A stretch of 64,000 nucleotides of DNA from an uncultured Saprospiraceae bacterium (GTDB taxonomy: Bacteria; Bacteroidota; Bacteroidia; Chitinophagales; Saprospiraceae). The notes below the pieces were generated by a model that worked only from the letters and a program-made list of their open reading frames with translations, was not told the origin of the DNA and did not search any database. A program made the translations under genes and the position numbers. Positions 30,385 through 39,031 of the stretch are shown here, one piece after another. Within the stretch, counting starts at the first letter, position 1, and the number at the start of each line of letters is the position of its first letter. Location: positions 1 through 64,000 of the forward strand of contig CALLPI010000010.1 of the NCBI GenBank assembly GCA_938015595.1, written 5' to 3'.

Positions 30385-31041
30385 ATGAAACAAGCTTTTG
30401 CGCTTGTCTTTTTATGCATTAGCATGGCAAGCACTGCATACACCCAAGTGCGTTTTGGTCTTAAAATAGGGGCCGGAACCGCCAGCATCACTGATCAGCA
30501 ACTGGACATTCTCGAAGCCGGAGGGCTGAAGCGATTTGGCATAGCACTGAAAGAAGCCGCCTACAGCGCGCATGGCGGGTTGATCATACAGGTGCGGATG
30601 GGAAAACAATTCTTGATTCAGCCGGAGCTATTGTTACAGTCTAATAGTGTGGACTATTCGGTGAGAGATTTTTCATCGCCAGGTTCGGAGCCACGTATCC
30701 TCAAAGAGAAATATCAATATCTCAACCTACCGTTTTTATTGGGCGCCAGGATAGGCCCTTTGCGTCTGAATGCTGGCCCTCAGGGGCACGTATTTCTGAG
30801 TAGCCGTTCTGATTTGGGTGCACTGGAAGGCTATAAAGAAGACTTTAAAACCATGACCTTTAGCTGGCTGGCTGGGGCAGGCGTAGATGTATGGAAGACG
30901 CTTATGCTAGACATCCGCTACGAAGGCAGCCTTACCCGATTCGGCGACCACATCACCTTTTTTGGCAAGGAATACCCATTTGAGCAGCGCCAGGCCAGGC
31001 TGATCTTCTCGGCAGGTATTTTATTTGGAAAGAAAAAATAA
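30385..31041 (+). CDS. Outer-membrane beta-barrel protein (PorT-like fold)
   Basis: A 218-residue exported protein with a signal peptide (MKQAFALVFLCISMASTAYTQ) followed by alternating strands typical of the small outer-membrane barrels related to OmpW/PorT (VRFGLKIGAGTAS, FLIQPELLLQSN, YLNLPFLLGARIG, LDIRYEGSLTRFGD). The molecular role is unknown. Start choice: the ATG at 30385 begins the signal peptide, whereas upstream ATGs fall in the preceding terminator. A -7-like box TATCTTTG lies at 30353-30360. It ends 17 bp before the next gene. Confidence 0.8.
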   Translation: MKQAFALVFLCISMASTAYTQVRFGLKIGAGTASITDQQLDILEAGGLKRFGIALKEAAYSAHGGLIIQVRMGKQFLIQPELLLQSNSVDYSVRDFSSPGSEPRILKEKYQYLNLPFLLGARIGPLRLNAGPQGHVFLSSRSDLGALEGYKEDFKTMTFSWLAGAGVDVWKTLMLDIRYEGSLTRFGDHITFFGKEYPFEQRQARLIFSAGILFGKKK

Positions 31042-31058
31042 TACGTCAATTCTCGCTT

Positions 31059-31655
31059 ATGCAAGATGAAATCAATCCTACACAAATCAAGCTGCAGCCC
31101 AGGCCATTCCAAGGTATTGAGCGTAAAAAACCGTTGCGCGCCATCCAGTCATTTTTTCGCGCCAACTACCGCAACCACATCAGCCTGAGCGCCATTGCCG
31201 ACAATAAGGCCAACATCATGATCAGCGTAAACTCCATTCTCATTTCTGTACTGATCACTATACTGTCTTACCGCAACATCGGCGAGACGCATCCAGGGGT
31301 ACTGCTTCCTGTTATCATTTTCTTGGTCTCAGGGCTGGCTTCGCTCATTTTTGCTGTGCTGGCAGCCAGACCCAAAGTGACGCGCATGGTCAAAGACGGG
31401 CAATTGCCCGACCTATCTAAAAGCAGCATTATTTTTTTCGGAAACTTCGTGCCCTTACAACTGGAGGAGTACGAAGAAGCCATGGATGCCCTGTTCCGTG
31501 ATGGAGAGCTGCTGTACGGCAATATGGTGCGCGACATGTACTACCTCGGCCAGGTGCTGGACAAAAAGTATCGTTACCTAACGGTATCCTACACTTTGTT
31601 CATGGTGGGATTCATTGCATCGGTATTACTATTTATTCTCACTTTGTTTTTGTAA
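31059..31655 (+). CDS. DUF5706/PycTM-type membrane protein, stand-alone
   Basis: A 198-residue protein with a soluble N terminus, membrane helices at about 53-71, 82-103 and 178-197, and a conserved soluble middle (ARPKVTRMVKDG, FFGNFVPLQLEEY, YGNMVRDMYYLGQVLDKKYRYLTVSY). This wording matches my memory of the DUF5706 family, renamed after the membrane effector of Pycsar antiphage signalling, which responds to cyclic CMP/UMP. No nucleotide cyclase is adjacent here; neighbours are a small barrel protein and an acyl-CoA dehydrogenase. Bacteroidota often carry such proteins outside defence loci, so a defence role is only a possibility. Confidence 0.7.
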   Translation: MQDEINPTQIKLQPRPFQGIERKKPLRAIQSFFRANYRNHISLSAIADNKANIMISVNSILISVLITILSYRNIGETHPGVLLPVIIFLVSGLASLIFAVLAARPKVTRMVKDGQLPDLSKSSIIFFGNFVPLQLEEYEEAMDALFRDGELLYGNMVRDMYYLGQVLDKKYRYLTVSYTLFMVGFIASVLLFILTLFL

Positions 31656-31667
31656 TATGCAGCTCGT

Positions 31668-32873
31668 ATGCTGAACGAACTGTTTGCTACTGACCGCCTG
31701 CGAGTGCTGTATCAGCGCCTAGAGGCCTTTCTGAAGGAGGAAATCCAGCCTTTTGAAATGGAGTGGCTGGCTGCGCCCTTCAAGGAAGTAGAGCCAATAT
31801 TGCGGTCTAAAAAGGCCAAAGTAAAATCCATCGGAGCCTGGAATCCTTACCTGCCGGAAATGCTAGGCGGCCCCAACCTGAACCTCATGGAAGTAGCCCA
31901 ACTGGGCGAACTCATGGGTACGTCGCCTTTTGGGCATTTTGTATGCAATGCCCAAGCACCTGACGCCGGCAATATTGAACTGCTCGCACACTTCGCTTCG
32001 CCAGAGTTGAAAGCCCGATACCTGGCACCGCTTCTGGAAGGAGACATCCGCTCCTGCTTCTCCATGACAGAGCCGGACTGTCCAGGCTCCAACCCGTTGT
32101 GGATGAGCACAACTGCCGAACGAGACGGCGATAGCTACGTCATCAACGGGCGAAAATGGTTTACCACCTCTGCAGATGGTGCTGCCTTTGCCATTGTGAT
32201 GGCCGTAACCGACCAAGCTAACCCCGACCCTTATCGCAGGGCTTCTATGATAGTAGTACCTACTGACACCCCTGGCTTTACACTGGTGCGCAATATCCCA
32301 GTAATGGGGCATGCTGGCGAGGGCTGGCACAGCCATAGCGAAATCCTTTACGCAAACGTGAGGGTTCCGTTGAGCAATCGCATTGGACGGGAGGGCGAGG
32401 GCTTCCACCTTGCGCAGGAACGGCTTGGGCCGGGGCGCATACACCACTGCATGCGATGGATAGGTATCTGCGAGCGCGCTTTCGATATGATGTGCCGGCG
32501 GGCAGCTACACGCGAGGTGGCTCCTGGCATAAAACTGGGCGAACAGCAAATGGTACAAGCGTTTATCGCTGAGAGCCGTGCCGAAATAGACGCCGCCCGC
32601 TACATGGTACTTCATGCTGCGCATCGCCTGCAAACACAGGGGCAAAAAGCCGCTGCCACAGAAATATCCACCGTCAAGTTTTTTGCCGCTGGAGTGCTGC
32701 AACGCATCATTGATCGGGCAGTGCAAGTGCATGGCGCGCTGGGTGTAACCGACGACACACTGCTGTCGTACTACTACAGAGAGGAGCGCGGCGCCCGCAT
32801 ATACGACGGCCCTGACGAAGTACACAAGGCGGCATTAGCCCGCAGAATTCTCAAGCGCTACAACGAGATTTAG
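31668..32873 (+). CDS. Acyl-CoA dehydrogenase (ACAD10/11-like)
   Basis: FAD-dependent enzyme that introduces the alpha-beta double bond into an acyl-CoA. The 401-residue protein has the three ACAD domains: an N-terminal helical part (NLMEVAQLGELMGTSPFGHF), the middle barrel (SCFSMTEPDCPGSNPLWM, INGRKWFTTSADGA) and a C-terminal helical part (HCMRWIGICERAFDMM, QVHGALGVTDDTLLSYYYREERGARIYDGPDEVHKAALARRI). The YDGPDEVH ending is typical of the ACAD10/11 subgroup, so long or hydroxylated acyl substrates are possible. Its stop overlaps the convergent GNAT gene by 4 bp. Confidence 0.93.
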   Translation: MLNELFATDRLRVLYQRLEAFLKEEIQPFEMEWLAAPFKEVEPILRSKKAKVKSIGAWNPYLPEMLGGPNLNLMEVAQLGELMGTSPFGHFVCNAQAPDAGNIELLAHFASPELKARYLAPLLEGDIRSCFSMTEPDCPGSNPLWMSTTAERDGDSYVINGRKWFTTSADGAAFAIVMAVTDQANPDPYRRASMIVVPTDTPGFTLVRNIPVMGHAGEGWHSHSEILYANVRVPLSNRIGREGEGFHLAQERLGPGRIHHCMRWIGICERAFDMMCRRAATREVAPGIKLGEQQMVQAFIAESRAEIDAARYMVLHAAHRLQTQGQKAAATEISTVKFFAAGVLQRIIDRAVQVHGALGVTDDTLLSYYYREERGARIYDGPDEVHKAALARRILKRYNEI

Positions 32874-33385
32874 AGTGCTTTGCGCATAACCCAGTCAGAG
32901 TGGAGGGTATGAGCAAATTGAAAATCCATGAAGCCAAAGTGCTCAAAGCCGCATTTCTGGTAAAATCGGATGGCACGAGGGTTTTGCTGCCATACTTGCA
33001 GCCATAGCCATGCCGAACCCTCGCGGCGGGCAAAATCTTCACAAAAATCCATCATAGGCTTGGCTAGACCTTTGCCCCAAAATTCAGGCAAGAGATAGAT
33101 GCGCTGAAGTTGGGTGGCAGGCGCATTGCCCAATTGAGGGTGAGTGCTTTGCTGGCGCAACATGATGAAGCCGGCAAGGGTATGGTGTTGAAGTACAAAG
33201 AAGTAGTGTACCTGTGGGTCGTTCAGTTCTTCGCTTAGTTTTTCCCGAGAGTGGTACAGCGACAGGTGTGCTTCCAGGTCTTCAGCGCTGGTCTTTGCCT
33301 GATAGGCTTCGCGGAAGGTAGTGTGCACCAGTGTTTGAAGGGTCTGGAGTTGGTCGGCAAGTACAGGCGAGAAAGTAAGGTTCAT
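32870..33385 (-). CDS. GNAT-family N-acetyltransferase
   Basis: Transfers an acetyl group from acetyl-CoA to an amine; the acceptor is unknown. The 171-residue protein shows the GNAT core: the acetyl-CoA-binding motif QRIYLLPEFWGKGLAKPMMDF (Q/R-x-x-G-x-G/A, about 103-123) and the C-terminal NPRAIRFYQKCGFEHFG. It starts 9 bp after the stop of the YpdA-like gene on the same strand, so the two are probably cotranscribed. Confidence 0.88.
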   Translation of the reverse strand: MNLTFSPVLADQLQTLQTLVHTTFREAYQAKTSAEDLEAHLSLYHSREKLSEELNDPQVHYFFVLQHHTLAGFIMLRQQSTHPQLGNAPATQLQRIYLLPEFWGKGLAKPMMDFCEDFARREGSAWLWLQVWQQNPRAIRFYQKCGFEHFGFMDFQFAHTLHSDWVMRKAL

Positions 33386-33394
33386 ACAGAGCTT

Positions 33395-34369
33395 TCATTT
33401 TCTGGAGGTAATGTGCTGGATGATTTTATCGGCGTGTACGCGAGAGTTTTCAATAAACCACACGTGGGTGTCCATGCCGCCACACACTACGCCGGCCAGG
33501 TACAGCCCTGGCACGTTGCTCTCCTGGGTGTCGAGGTTGTAGGTTGGGTAGCGCTTTTCGTCAGGCGACAGTGCTACGCCAATTTTCTCGAGGAAAGCAA
33601 AGTTGGGCTGGTAGCCGGTGGCGGCAATGACAAAGTCATTGGGGATGGTAATCATGCCCTCTGGCGTGCGGATGTCCACCTCCTGCAATCGGATCTCCAC
33701 CAACTGGGCGTTAAAGTAAGCCCTAATGGCGCCTTCGGCAATGCGGTTTACGATGTCAGGGCGCACCCAGTACTTGACGCGTTTGCCTATTTCAGCCTCT
33801 CGAATAACCATTGTGACCTCCGCGCCTTTGCGCCAGGTTTCCAAAGCAGCATCCACTGCAGAGTTGTTGGCACCCACTACTACCACCTTTTGCCTATAGT
33901 AGGGATGTGGCTCGCTATAGTAGTGGGTTACTTTGGGTAGGTCTTCGCCGGGGATGCCCAGCAAGACAGGAATATCAAAAAACCCTGTGGCCAATATGAT
34001 GTAGCGCGAGGTATAAGCGCTCTTGGAAGTAGTAATGGAAAATACCGGATAGGCCCCCTGAATGTCAATGACTTCTTCGTAAAGGCACACGTTGAGTTTT
34101 TGTGATTCAGCCACCCGGCGATAGTATTCCAGGGCTTCGCTACGGGTGGGCCTGGCGTTGTTGGATACAAAAGGTATGCCGCCGATCTCCAACCGCTCAG
34201 AGGTGGAAAAAAAAGTCATATTGGCTGGGTAGTGATACAGAGAGTTGACTAGCGAGCCTTTTTCTATAATCACATATGACAGCCCGGCCTTCTGGGCTGC
34301 CAGCCCACAAACCAGCCCGATGGGGCCACCACCTACAATGAGTACATCTAATCGCGCATCTAAACACAT
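33395..34369 (-). CDS. YpdA-type FAD/NAD(P)H disulfide reductase
   Basis: The 324-residue flavoprotein has an FAD-binding loop LIVGGGPIGLVCGLAA at the N terminus, a second dinucleotide loop VVVVGANNSAVDAALE, and the YpdA signature ENSLYHYP-like stretch (VNSLYHYPANMTFFSTSERLEIGG). YpdA reduces bacillithiol disulfide in Firmicutes and Bacteroidota use bacillithiol widely, so a role in thiol redox control is likely. A -7-like box TAACTTTG (minus strand, 34374-34381) lies only 5 bp before the ATG, which would make the mRNA nearly leaderless. Confidence 0.85.
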   Translation of the reverse strand: MCLDARLDVLIVGGGPIGLVCGLAAQKAGLSYVIIEKGSLVNSLYHYPANMTFFSTSERLEIGGIPFVSNNARPTRSEALEYYRRVAESQKLNVCLYEEVIDIQGAYPVFSITTSKSAYTSRYIILATGFFDIPVLLGIPGEDLPKVTHYYSEPHPYYRQKVVVVGANNSAVDAALETWRKGAEVTMVIREAEIGKRVKYWVRPDIVNRIAEGAIRAYFNAQLVEIRLQEVDIRTPEGMITIPNDFVIAATGYQPNFAFLEKIGVALSPDEKRYPTYNLDTQESNVPGLYLAGVVCGGMDTHVWFIENSRVHADKIIQHITSRK

Positions 34370-34480
34370 GGCACAAAGTTACAGGAATTAAGTTGAAGCC
34401 GCCGACCTTGGTGCCACTGACCTTCGATGAAGTCGAGGACTTTTTGCTTTTTTTCTTTTCTTTTTTCTTTCCCTACCGCC

Positions 34481-34488
34481 TACCTTTG
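34481..34488 (+). promoter_or_regulatory. -7 box of the DUF819 gene
   Basis: A perfect TACCTTTG placed 20 bp before the ATG at 34508. It lies inside the longer open frame that begins at 34427 and therefore decides for the downstream start. Confidence 0.55.
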
Positions 34489-34507
34489 CCCAGCAGGAGA
34501 GAGAGAT

Positions 34508-35665
34508 ATGGCGGCAAGTACAGCCCTGACGATATTCTATCTGGCCATGCCCATGCTCATATTGCATGGGTGCTACAAGTTGGCCTGGCTCAGGCGCATC
34601 GGGCCAGTGGCACTCGCATATTTAGTGGGGTTTCTTGTAGGTAATTCGGGGATTTTGAGCTTTGCCTCAAGCTACCGGCAAGTGCAGGAAGTTGTGAGCA
34701 CACTGAGCATTCTACTGGCTATTCCGTTGATGTTGTTTTCTATGGATTTAAGACGCTGGATGCACATGGCTAAGCCAACGCTTTTGTCCATGGTTTGGGC
34801 TTTGGCAGCGGCTACTTTTACGGTAGTCAGCGGATTTTTCCTATTGCGCGGGCAAAGCGTAGCAGAGTGGCAGCACATAGCCGGCATGATGATGGGGCTT
34901 TACACGGGAGGCACGCCCAATCTGGTCTCTATTAAGATGGCGCTGGGCGCCAACGAAACACACTTCCTGATTATAGCAACCTACGACCTGATAGTGGGAG
35001 CGGTGCATTTGTTGTTCATGGTGAGCATAGCGCAACGTGTTTTCCTGAAAATACTAAAACCGCATCCCATTGTCAGACAGCAGGTGGGTACGAATGAGCC
35101 TGCTGCATCTGAAGATGCACCCTATTGGGGATTGCTACAAAGACAGGCCTGGCCATCGCTAGGCAAAGCATCAGTGTTAGCTATGCTCATCTCGATGGGC
35201 AGCGGATTGGTCTCCAGGATATTGCCGGGCATTTCGCCCATGGTGCTGATTATCTTGCTGGTGACCACGCTGGGCATTGCAGTTTCGTTTGTGCCGGCGG
35301 TCCGACACATGCAAAGAACCTACGAGCTGGGCATGTACCTAATCATGGTATTCTGTGTGGTAGTGGCTTCTATGGCCGATCTGCAGCAGGTGGACCTCAG
35401 GTCAGTAGCCATAGGTATTTATGTGGTATGGGTGGTGGCAGGCTCCATGTTGGTGCATGCGCTGCTGTGTCGGATCTCAGGCATTGACGTAGATACATTT
35501 CTGGTTACTTCTACAGCATTTATTTGCAGCCCAGCCATTGTACCTATAGTGGTGAGTGCCTTGCGCAATCGGGAAGTATTGTTTTCCGGCTTATCAGTGG
35601 GTATCATGGGCTATGCAATGGGGAATTACCTGGGGTTGTTGGTGGCATGGGGTTTGGGAAGGTAA
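34508..35665 (+). CDS. DUF819 family membrane protein (putative transporter)
   Basis: A 385-residue inner-membrane protein with about ten or eleven helices, starting MAASTALTIFYLAMPMLILH. Family-type features are the long helices and GMMMGLYTGGTPNLVSIKMALG, where the glycine-rich TGGTPN block is the hallmark of DUF819 (YjcL-like). Function in this family is not established; a carrier fold is assumed. I used the ATG at 34508 because the promoter -7 box lies just upstream and within the longer frame. It is divergent from the YpdA-like gene. Confidence 0.82.
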   Translation: MAASTALTIFYLAMPMLILHGCYKLAWLRRIGPVALAYLVGFLVGNSGILSFASSYRQVQEVVSTLSILLAIPLMLFSMDLRRWMHMAKPTLLSMVWALAAATFTVVSGFFLLRGQSVAEWQHIAGMMMGLYTGGTPNLVSIKMALGANETHFLIIATYDLIVGAVHLLFMVSIAQRVFLKILKPHPIVRQQVGTNEPAASEDAPYWGLLQRQAWPSLGKASVLAMLISMGSGLVSRILPGISPMVLIILLVTTLGIAVSFVPAVRHMQRTYELGMYLIMVFCVVVASMADLQQVDLRSVAIGIYVVWVVAGSMLVHALLCRISGIDVDTFLVTSTAFICSPAIVPIVVSALRNREVLFSGLSVGIMGYAMGNYLGLLVAWGLGR

Positions 35666-35722
35666 TACAGCGAGACATAGGGCACAGGAGCAGCACAGCC
35701 TTTGCGTACACTAGCACGCTCC

Positions 35723-36097
35723 TCACCCTCCTGCCTTGCCTAGCCACAACCCTGCCCACGTACCCAGCAATCCTAGCGCTACACTACCCATCACGTACGC
35801 TGCCGCTTGTGTAAACTGCCCCTCGCGAAGCATACCCACGGTTTCATTCGAAAAGGCAGAAAAAGTAGTAAACCCTCCGAGCAAGCCAGTAGCCAGCAAC
35901 AAGCGTATCTCTTGACTGATATATCCCTTCTCGCTAAAGGCAAATACAAAGCCTATCAGAAAGCAACCCAGGACATTTACCACCATGGTGCCATACGGAA
36001 TGATGGTCATAGCTTTGGACTGAATAGCTTGCGAAAGCAGGTAACGCGCCACTCCGCCGAAGAAACTGCCCAAGCCTATGTAGAGTATCATCTTCAT
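35723..36097 (-). CDS. crcB: Fluoride ion channel CrcB (Fluc)
   Basis: Exports fluoride from the cytoplasm as a dual-topology dimer. The 124-residue protein has four membrane helices and the family motifs GGVARYLLSQ near the N terminus, GTMVVNVLGCFLIGF (with the conserved Asn), and GLLGGFTTFSAFSNE, whose Phe residues line the pore. The start at 36097 (MKMILYIGLGS) fits the family length; the longer open frame to 36295 would add a non-family extension. No fluoride riboswitch was recognised upstream. Confidence 0.92.
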   Translation of the reverse strand: MKMILYIGLGSFFGGVARYLLSQAIQSKAMTIIPYGTMVVNVLGCFLIGFVFAFSEKGYISQEIRLLLATGLLGGFTTFSAFSNETVGMLREGQFTQAAAYVMGSVALGLLGTWAGLWLGKAGG

Positions 36098-36281
36098 TAT
36101 GCATGCGGTTTTTGCCGCCAAAGGAGTATTGGTCGGTGCGGCAAAAGTACGAGTATATATTTTTGGACCAAATGACTGGTAAGACGTTATAAGTTGAAAC
36201 TCCAGAAACTTTCTGCGCAGCGGCTGCGTTGCTAACCCTACGCACGGAGCATTGCTTGTGCTGAAGCTACCCACCTCCGAT

Positions 36282-37511
36282 ATGTTCGCACGCACGGTAC
36301 AACTTTATCGCAAATCGTTTGAGGGGCTTAGCCGAGACATGTGGCTGCTTTCGCTGGTGACGTTTATCAACCGCGCCGGCACCATGGTCATCCCATTTCT
36401 GACAGTGTATCTTACTCAGGAGTTGGGTTTTTCCCTACAGCGCACCGGTATGGTTATGAGCTGCTTTGGTATAGGCTCCATACTAGGCACGATAGCCGGC
36501 GGCAAATTGTCTGACCGCTACGGTTACTATAAAGTGATGTTCTGGTCGCTGTTTCTCACGGGCTTTATGTTCATATTGCTCATGTACATGCACAGTTTCG
36601 CAGCAATCTGCATCACTATTTTTGCACTTGGCGTCATTGGGGAGGCTTTTCGCCCGGCCAATACCAGTTCAGTAGTGGCTTATAGCACACTGGAGACGCG
36701 CACGCGCTCTATATCGCTGCTGCGGTTGGCTGTAAACCTGGGGTTTTCCATAGGACCGGCCATTGGCGGTTTTCTGGCGCATAAGGCAGGATATCAATGG
36801 CTGTTCCTGACCGACGGCCTCACCTGCATAGGAGCGGCGCTAGTATTTCGCTGGACGCTCAAGCCGCGTCGTCAGCATTCTGATACCCCGACTAGCAACG
36901 CTGTGACATCTGGCAAGGGCTTTTCTTCGCCTTACAAAGATGTGCCATACTTGTTTTTTGCATTGATGGTCAGCCTGTGGGCTATTGCTTTTATGCAATT
37001 TTTTTCGGTAATACCGGTATTCTTCAAAGCGCACTTTCTGCTCAACGAGGGTCAGATTGGCGGCTTGCTGGCCTTGAATGGCCTACTCATTGCCTTGTTT
37101 GAGATGCCTTTCATTTACACTATTGAGGGGCGGTTCAAGCAATTATGGCTTATACGCATGGGGGTAGTGGCGGTGGCTGTTTCGTATCTACTCTACCTTT
37201 GGCCGGGCACCTGGCATGGAATTGCTATTGCGTCGGTGCTCATCATCACATTGGGCGAGATGCTGACCATGCCGTTTGCCAGTACTTTTGCCATGAACTG
37301 TGCCAGCAACGAAAACCGCGGGCAGTACATGGCTATTTACTCGGCAGCATACTCGGTGGGGCATATATTGGCGCCGGTTGTGGGTATGCAAGTGGCAGGG
37401 CGTTGGGGCTACGAGGCGCTGTGGCTAGTATTGACCGGATTTTGTGTTGTGGCTTATGCCGGCTTCTGGTTGCTGGAAGTGCCACGCCGCTTCAAAATAC
37501 AGCAGGCGTGA
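36282..37511 (+). CDS. MFS transporter (MdtH-like)
   Basis: A 409-residue inner-membrane carrier with twelve predicted helices. The loop between helices 2 and 3 reads GGKLSDRYGYYKVM, the classic MFS motif A, and the N-terminal half (FINRAGTMVIPFLTVYLTQELGF) resembles the MdtH/YceL efflux group. The substrate is unknown; drug efflux is an inference from similarity in pattern. It ends 48 bp before menG, on the same strand, but menG has its own -7 box. Confidence 0.87.
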   Translation: MFARTVQLYRKSFEGLSRDMWLLSLVTFINRAGTMVIPFLTVYLTQELGFSLQRTGMVMSCFGIGSILGTIAGGKLSDRYGYYKVMFWSLFLTGFMFILLMYMHSFAAICITIFALGVIGEAFRPANTSSVVAYSTLETRTRSISLLRLAVNLGFSIGPAIGGFLAHKAGYQWLFLTDGLTCIGAALVFRWTLKPRRQHSDTPTSNAVTSGKGFSSPYKDVPYLFFALMVSLWAIAFMQFFSVIPVFFKAHFLLNEGQIGGLLALNGLLIALFEMPFIYTIEGRFKQLWLIRMGVVAVAVSYLLYLWPGTWHGIAIASVLIITLGEMLTMPFASTFAMNCASNENRGQYMAIYSAAYSVGHILAPVVGMQVAGRWGYEALWLVLTGFCVVAYAGFWLLEVPRRFKIQQA

Positions 37512-37532
37512 ACAAGCGAAACGTTTTTGCAT

Positions 37533-37540
37533 TACTTTTG
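37533..37540 (+). promoter_or_regulatory. -7 box of menG-porT
   Basis: TACTTTTG matches TAnnTTTG and lies 20 bp before the menG ATG at 37560. Transcription would start near 37547, which excludes the longer reading frame from 37527. Confidence 0.45.
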
Positions 37541-37559
37541 CAATTTTACAAAATATCCG

Positions 37560-38288
37560 ATGAGCACACAAGTAAAACCATACAGCGCCGAGGGCAGTAA
37601 GAAGACCCAAGTGTTGGCCATGTTCAACCGCATAGCCCCATACTACGACTTTGTCAATCGCCTGCTAAGCCTGGGCATTGACCGAGTTTGGCGCAAGAGA
37701 GCCATACGCTTGCTGGAGGGCAGCCGCCCCAAGGTCATCCTGGACGTGGCTACTGGCACAGCTGATGTTGCCCTGGAAACAGCATGGCGCCTATCGCCCG
37801 ATGCTATCATTGGCGTAGATATTGCCACCGATATGCTGGACATTGGCCGCCAGAAGATCCGCCGCCACCAACTGGAGCAAGTCATCCGGCTGCAAGAGGC
37901 CGATTCCGAGAATCTGCCCTTCCAAGACAATACGTTTGACGCTGTGACCGTTGCTTTTGGTGTGCGGAATTTTGAGCATCTGGAGCGCGGCTTGCAGGAA
38001 ATGTGGCGCGTGCTAAAGCCAGGCGGCCAAGTGGTCATCATTGAGTTTTCCAAGCCGAGGCTCTTTCCGTTCAAACAGCTGTTTCAATTTTATTTCAAAA
38101 ACATCTTGCCGTTCATTGGCCGTATAACCTCCAAAGACCCGCGCGCCTATCGCTACCTGTACGAATCAGTGCAGGCTTTCCCTGATGGGCAAGATTTTGT
38201 GGAGGTAATGCACCTGACCGGCTACAAACAATGCCAATGCCTGCCACTTACTCTGGGAATATGTTCCGTCTATACTGGCTTCAAGTAG
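37560..38288 (+). CDS. menG: Demethylmenaquinone methyltransferase
   Basis: SAM-dependent C-methylation of demethylmenaquinone, the last step of menaquinone synthesis (also named ubiE). The 242-residue protein has MFNRIAPYYDFVNRLLSLGID, the SAM loop LDVATGTADVALE, VGVDIATDMLDIGR-like sequence, and the C-terminal GYKQCQCLPLTLGICSVYTG. All UbiE/MenG motifs are present. Its last 28 bp overlap the start of porT, an arrangement common in Bacteroidota. The organism therefore most likely respires with menaquinone. Confidence 0.94.
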   Translation: MSTQVKPYSAEGSKKTQVLAMFNRIAPYYDFVNRLLSLGIDRVWRKRAIRLLEGSRPKVILDVATGTADVALETAWRLSPDAIIGVDIATDMLDIGRQKIRRHQLEQVIRLQEADSENLPFQDNTFDAVTVAFGVRNFEHLERGLQEMWRVLKPGGQVVIIEFSKPRLFPFKQLFQFYFKNILPFIGRITSKDPRAYRYLYESVQAFPDGQDFVEVMHLTGYKQCQCLPLTLGICSVYTGFK

Positions 38289-38980
38289 CCCTCATAATGG
38301 TTGGCTGCCTATGGGGCATGGCCCTGCGTGCGCAACCTACGCGAGGCGGCAATTACAACTACTTCGACTTCAATCAGAAGCCCTACTACTTCGGCATTAC
38401 ACTGGGCATAAATAACTCCAGCTATCGCCCGTTCCGCTCCAGCGGCTTTTTGAGCAGCGACAGCATCGTGCGCGTGCAGTCGGCTTCCGGCCCAGGCTTC
38501 AATCTTGGTATCATCACCAACCTGAAAATAGGCGAACATTTCGACTTTCGCTTTTTGCCTACGCTTTCCTTCGCCGAGCGCAACATTACCTACGACCGTC
38601 GCAGTAAAGTCAGTACTTTTACGCAACGCCGGGTAGAGTCAGTTTTTGTAGAAACTCCCTTCCATCTACGCTACAAATCAGCACCTTATCGCGATTTTCG
38701 CCTCTTTGTGGTAGCTGGTGTCAAGTACGCCTTTGACGTGGCCAGCGATTCGCGCGCCCGGCAGTCAGAAAACCTGGTGCGCATTGCACCTACCGACTTC
38801 TCGCTGGAGTACGGCGCTGGCATACAATTTTACCTGCCTTATTTCATCTTTTCGCCGGAGATCAAGTTTTCGCACGGCCTGGGCAACATTTTGCTCTACA
38901 ACCGCAACCTTCAGGAATCCACTGTGTTGGAAAAACTGCTCTCGCGCGGGTTCACCATTTCTTTCCACTTTGAAGGATAG
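38261..38980 (+). CDS. porT: PorT/SprT-like type IX secretion outer-membrane protein
   Basis: Component required for type IX protein secretion in Bacteroidota. The 239-residue product has a signal peptide (MFRLYWLQVALIMVGCLWGMALRAQ) and barrel-type strands (YYFGITLGINNSSYRPF, GPGFNLGIITNLKIGEHFDFRFLPTLSFAERNI, FSPEIKFSHGL). Both the sequence pattern and its position overlapping menG support PorT. It fits the sorting domain in the 28.7 kb protein. The start overlaps menG, so an upstream in-frame start at 38231 is less likely. Confidence 0.88.
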   Translation: MFRLYWLQVALIMVGCLWGMALRAQPTRGGNYNYFDFNQKPYYFGITLGINNSSYRPFRSSGFLSSDSIVRVQSASGPGFNLGIITNLKIGEHFDFRFLPTLSFAERNITYDRRSKVSTFTQRRVESVFVETPFHLRYKSAPYRDFRLFVVAGVKYAFDVASDSRARQSENLVRIAPTDFSLEYGAGIQFYLPYFIFSPEIKFSHGLGNILLYNRNLQESTVLEKLLSRGFTISFHFEG

Positions 38981-39031
38981 AACCGACTGAACACTGCGTA
39001 GCCGTTGAGCCACCCACACTTTGCGCGGTTT

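Noticed and set aside
31059-31655. A complete Pycsar antiphage system
   Set aside because: Only the effector-like protein is present; no pyrimidine cyclase or other defence gene lies within 10 kb on either side.
36098-36281. Fluoride riboswitch upstream of crcB
   Set aside because: The divergent spacer between crcB and the MFS gene shows no arrangement that I could match to the known fluoride riboswitch core.
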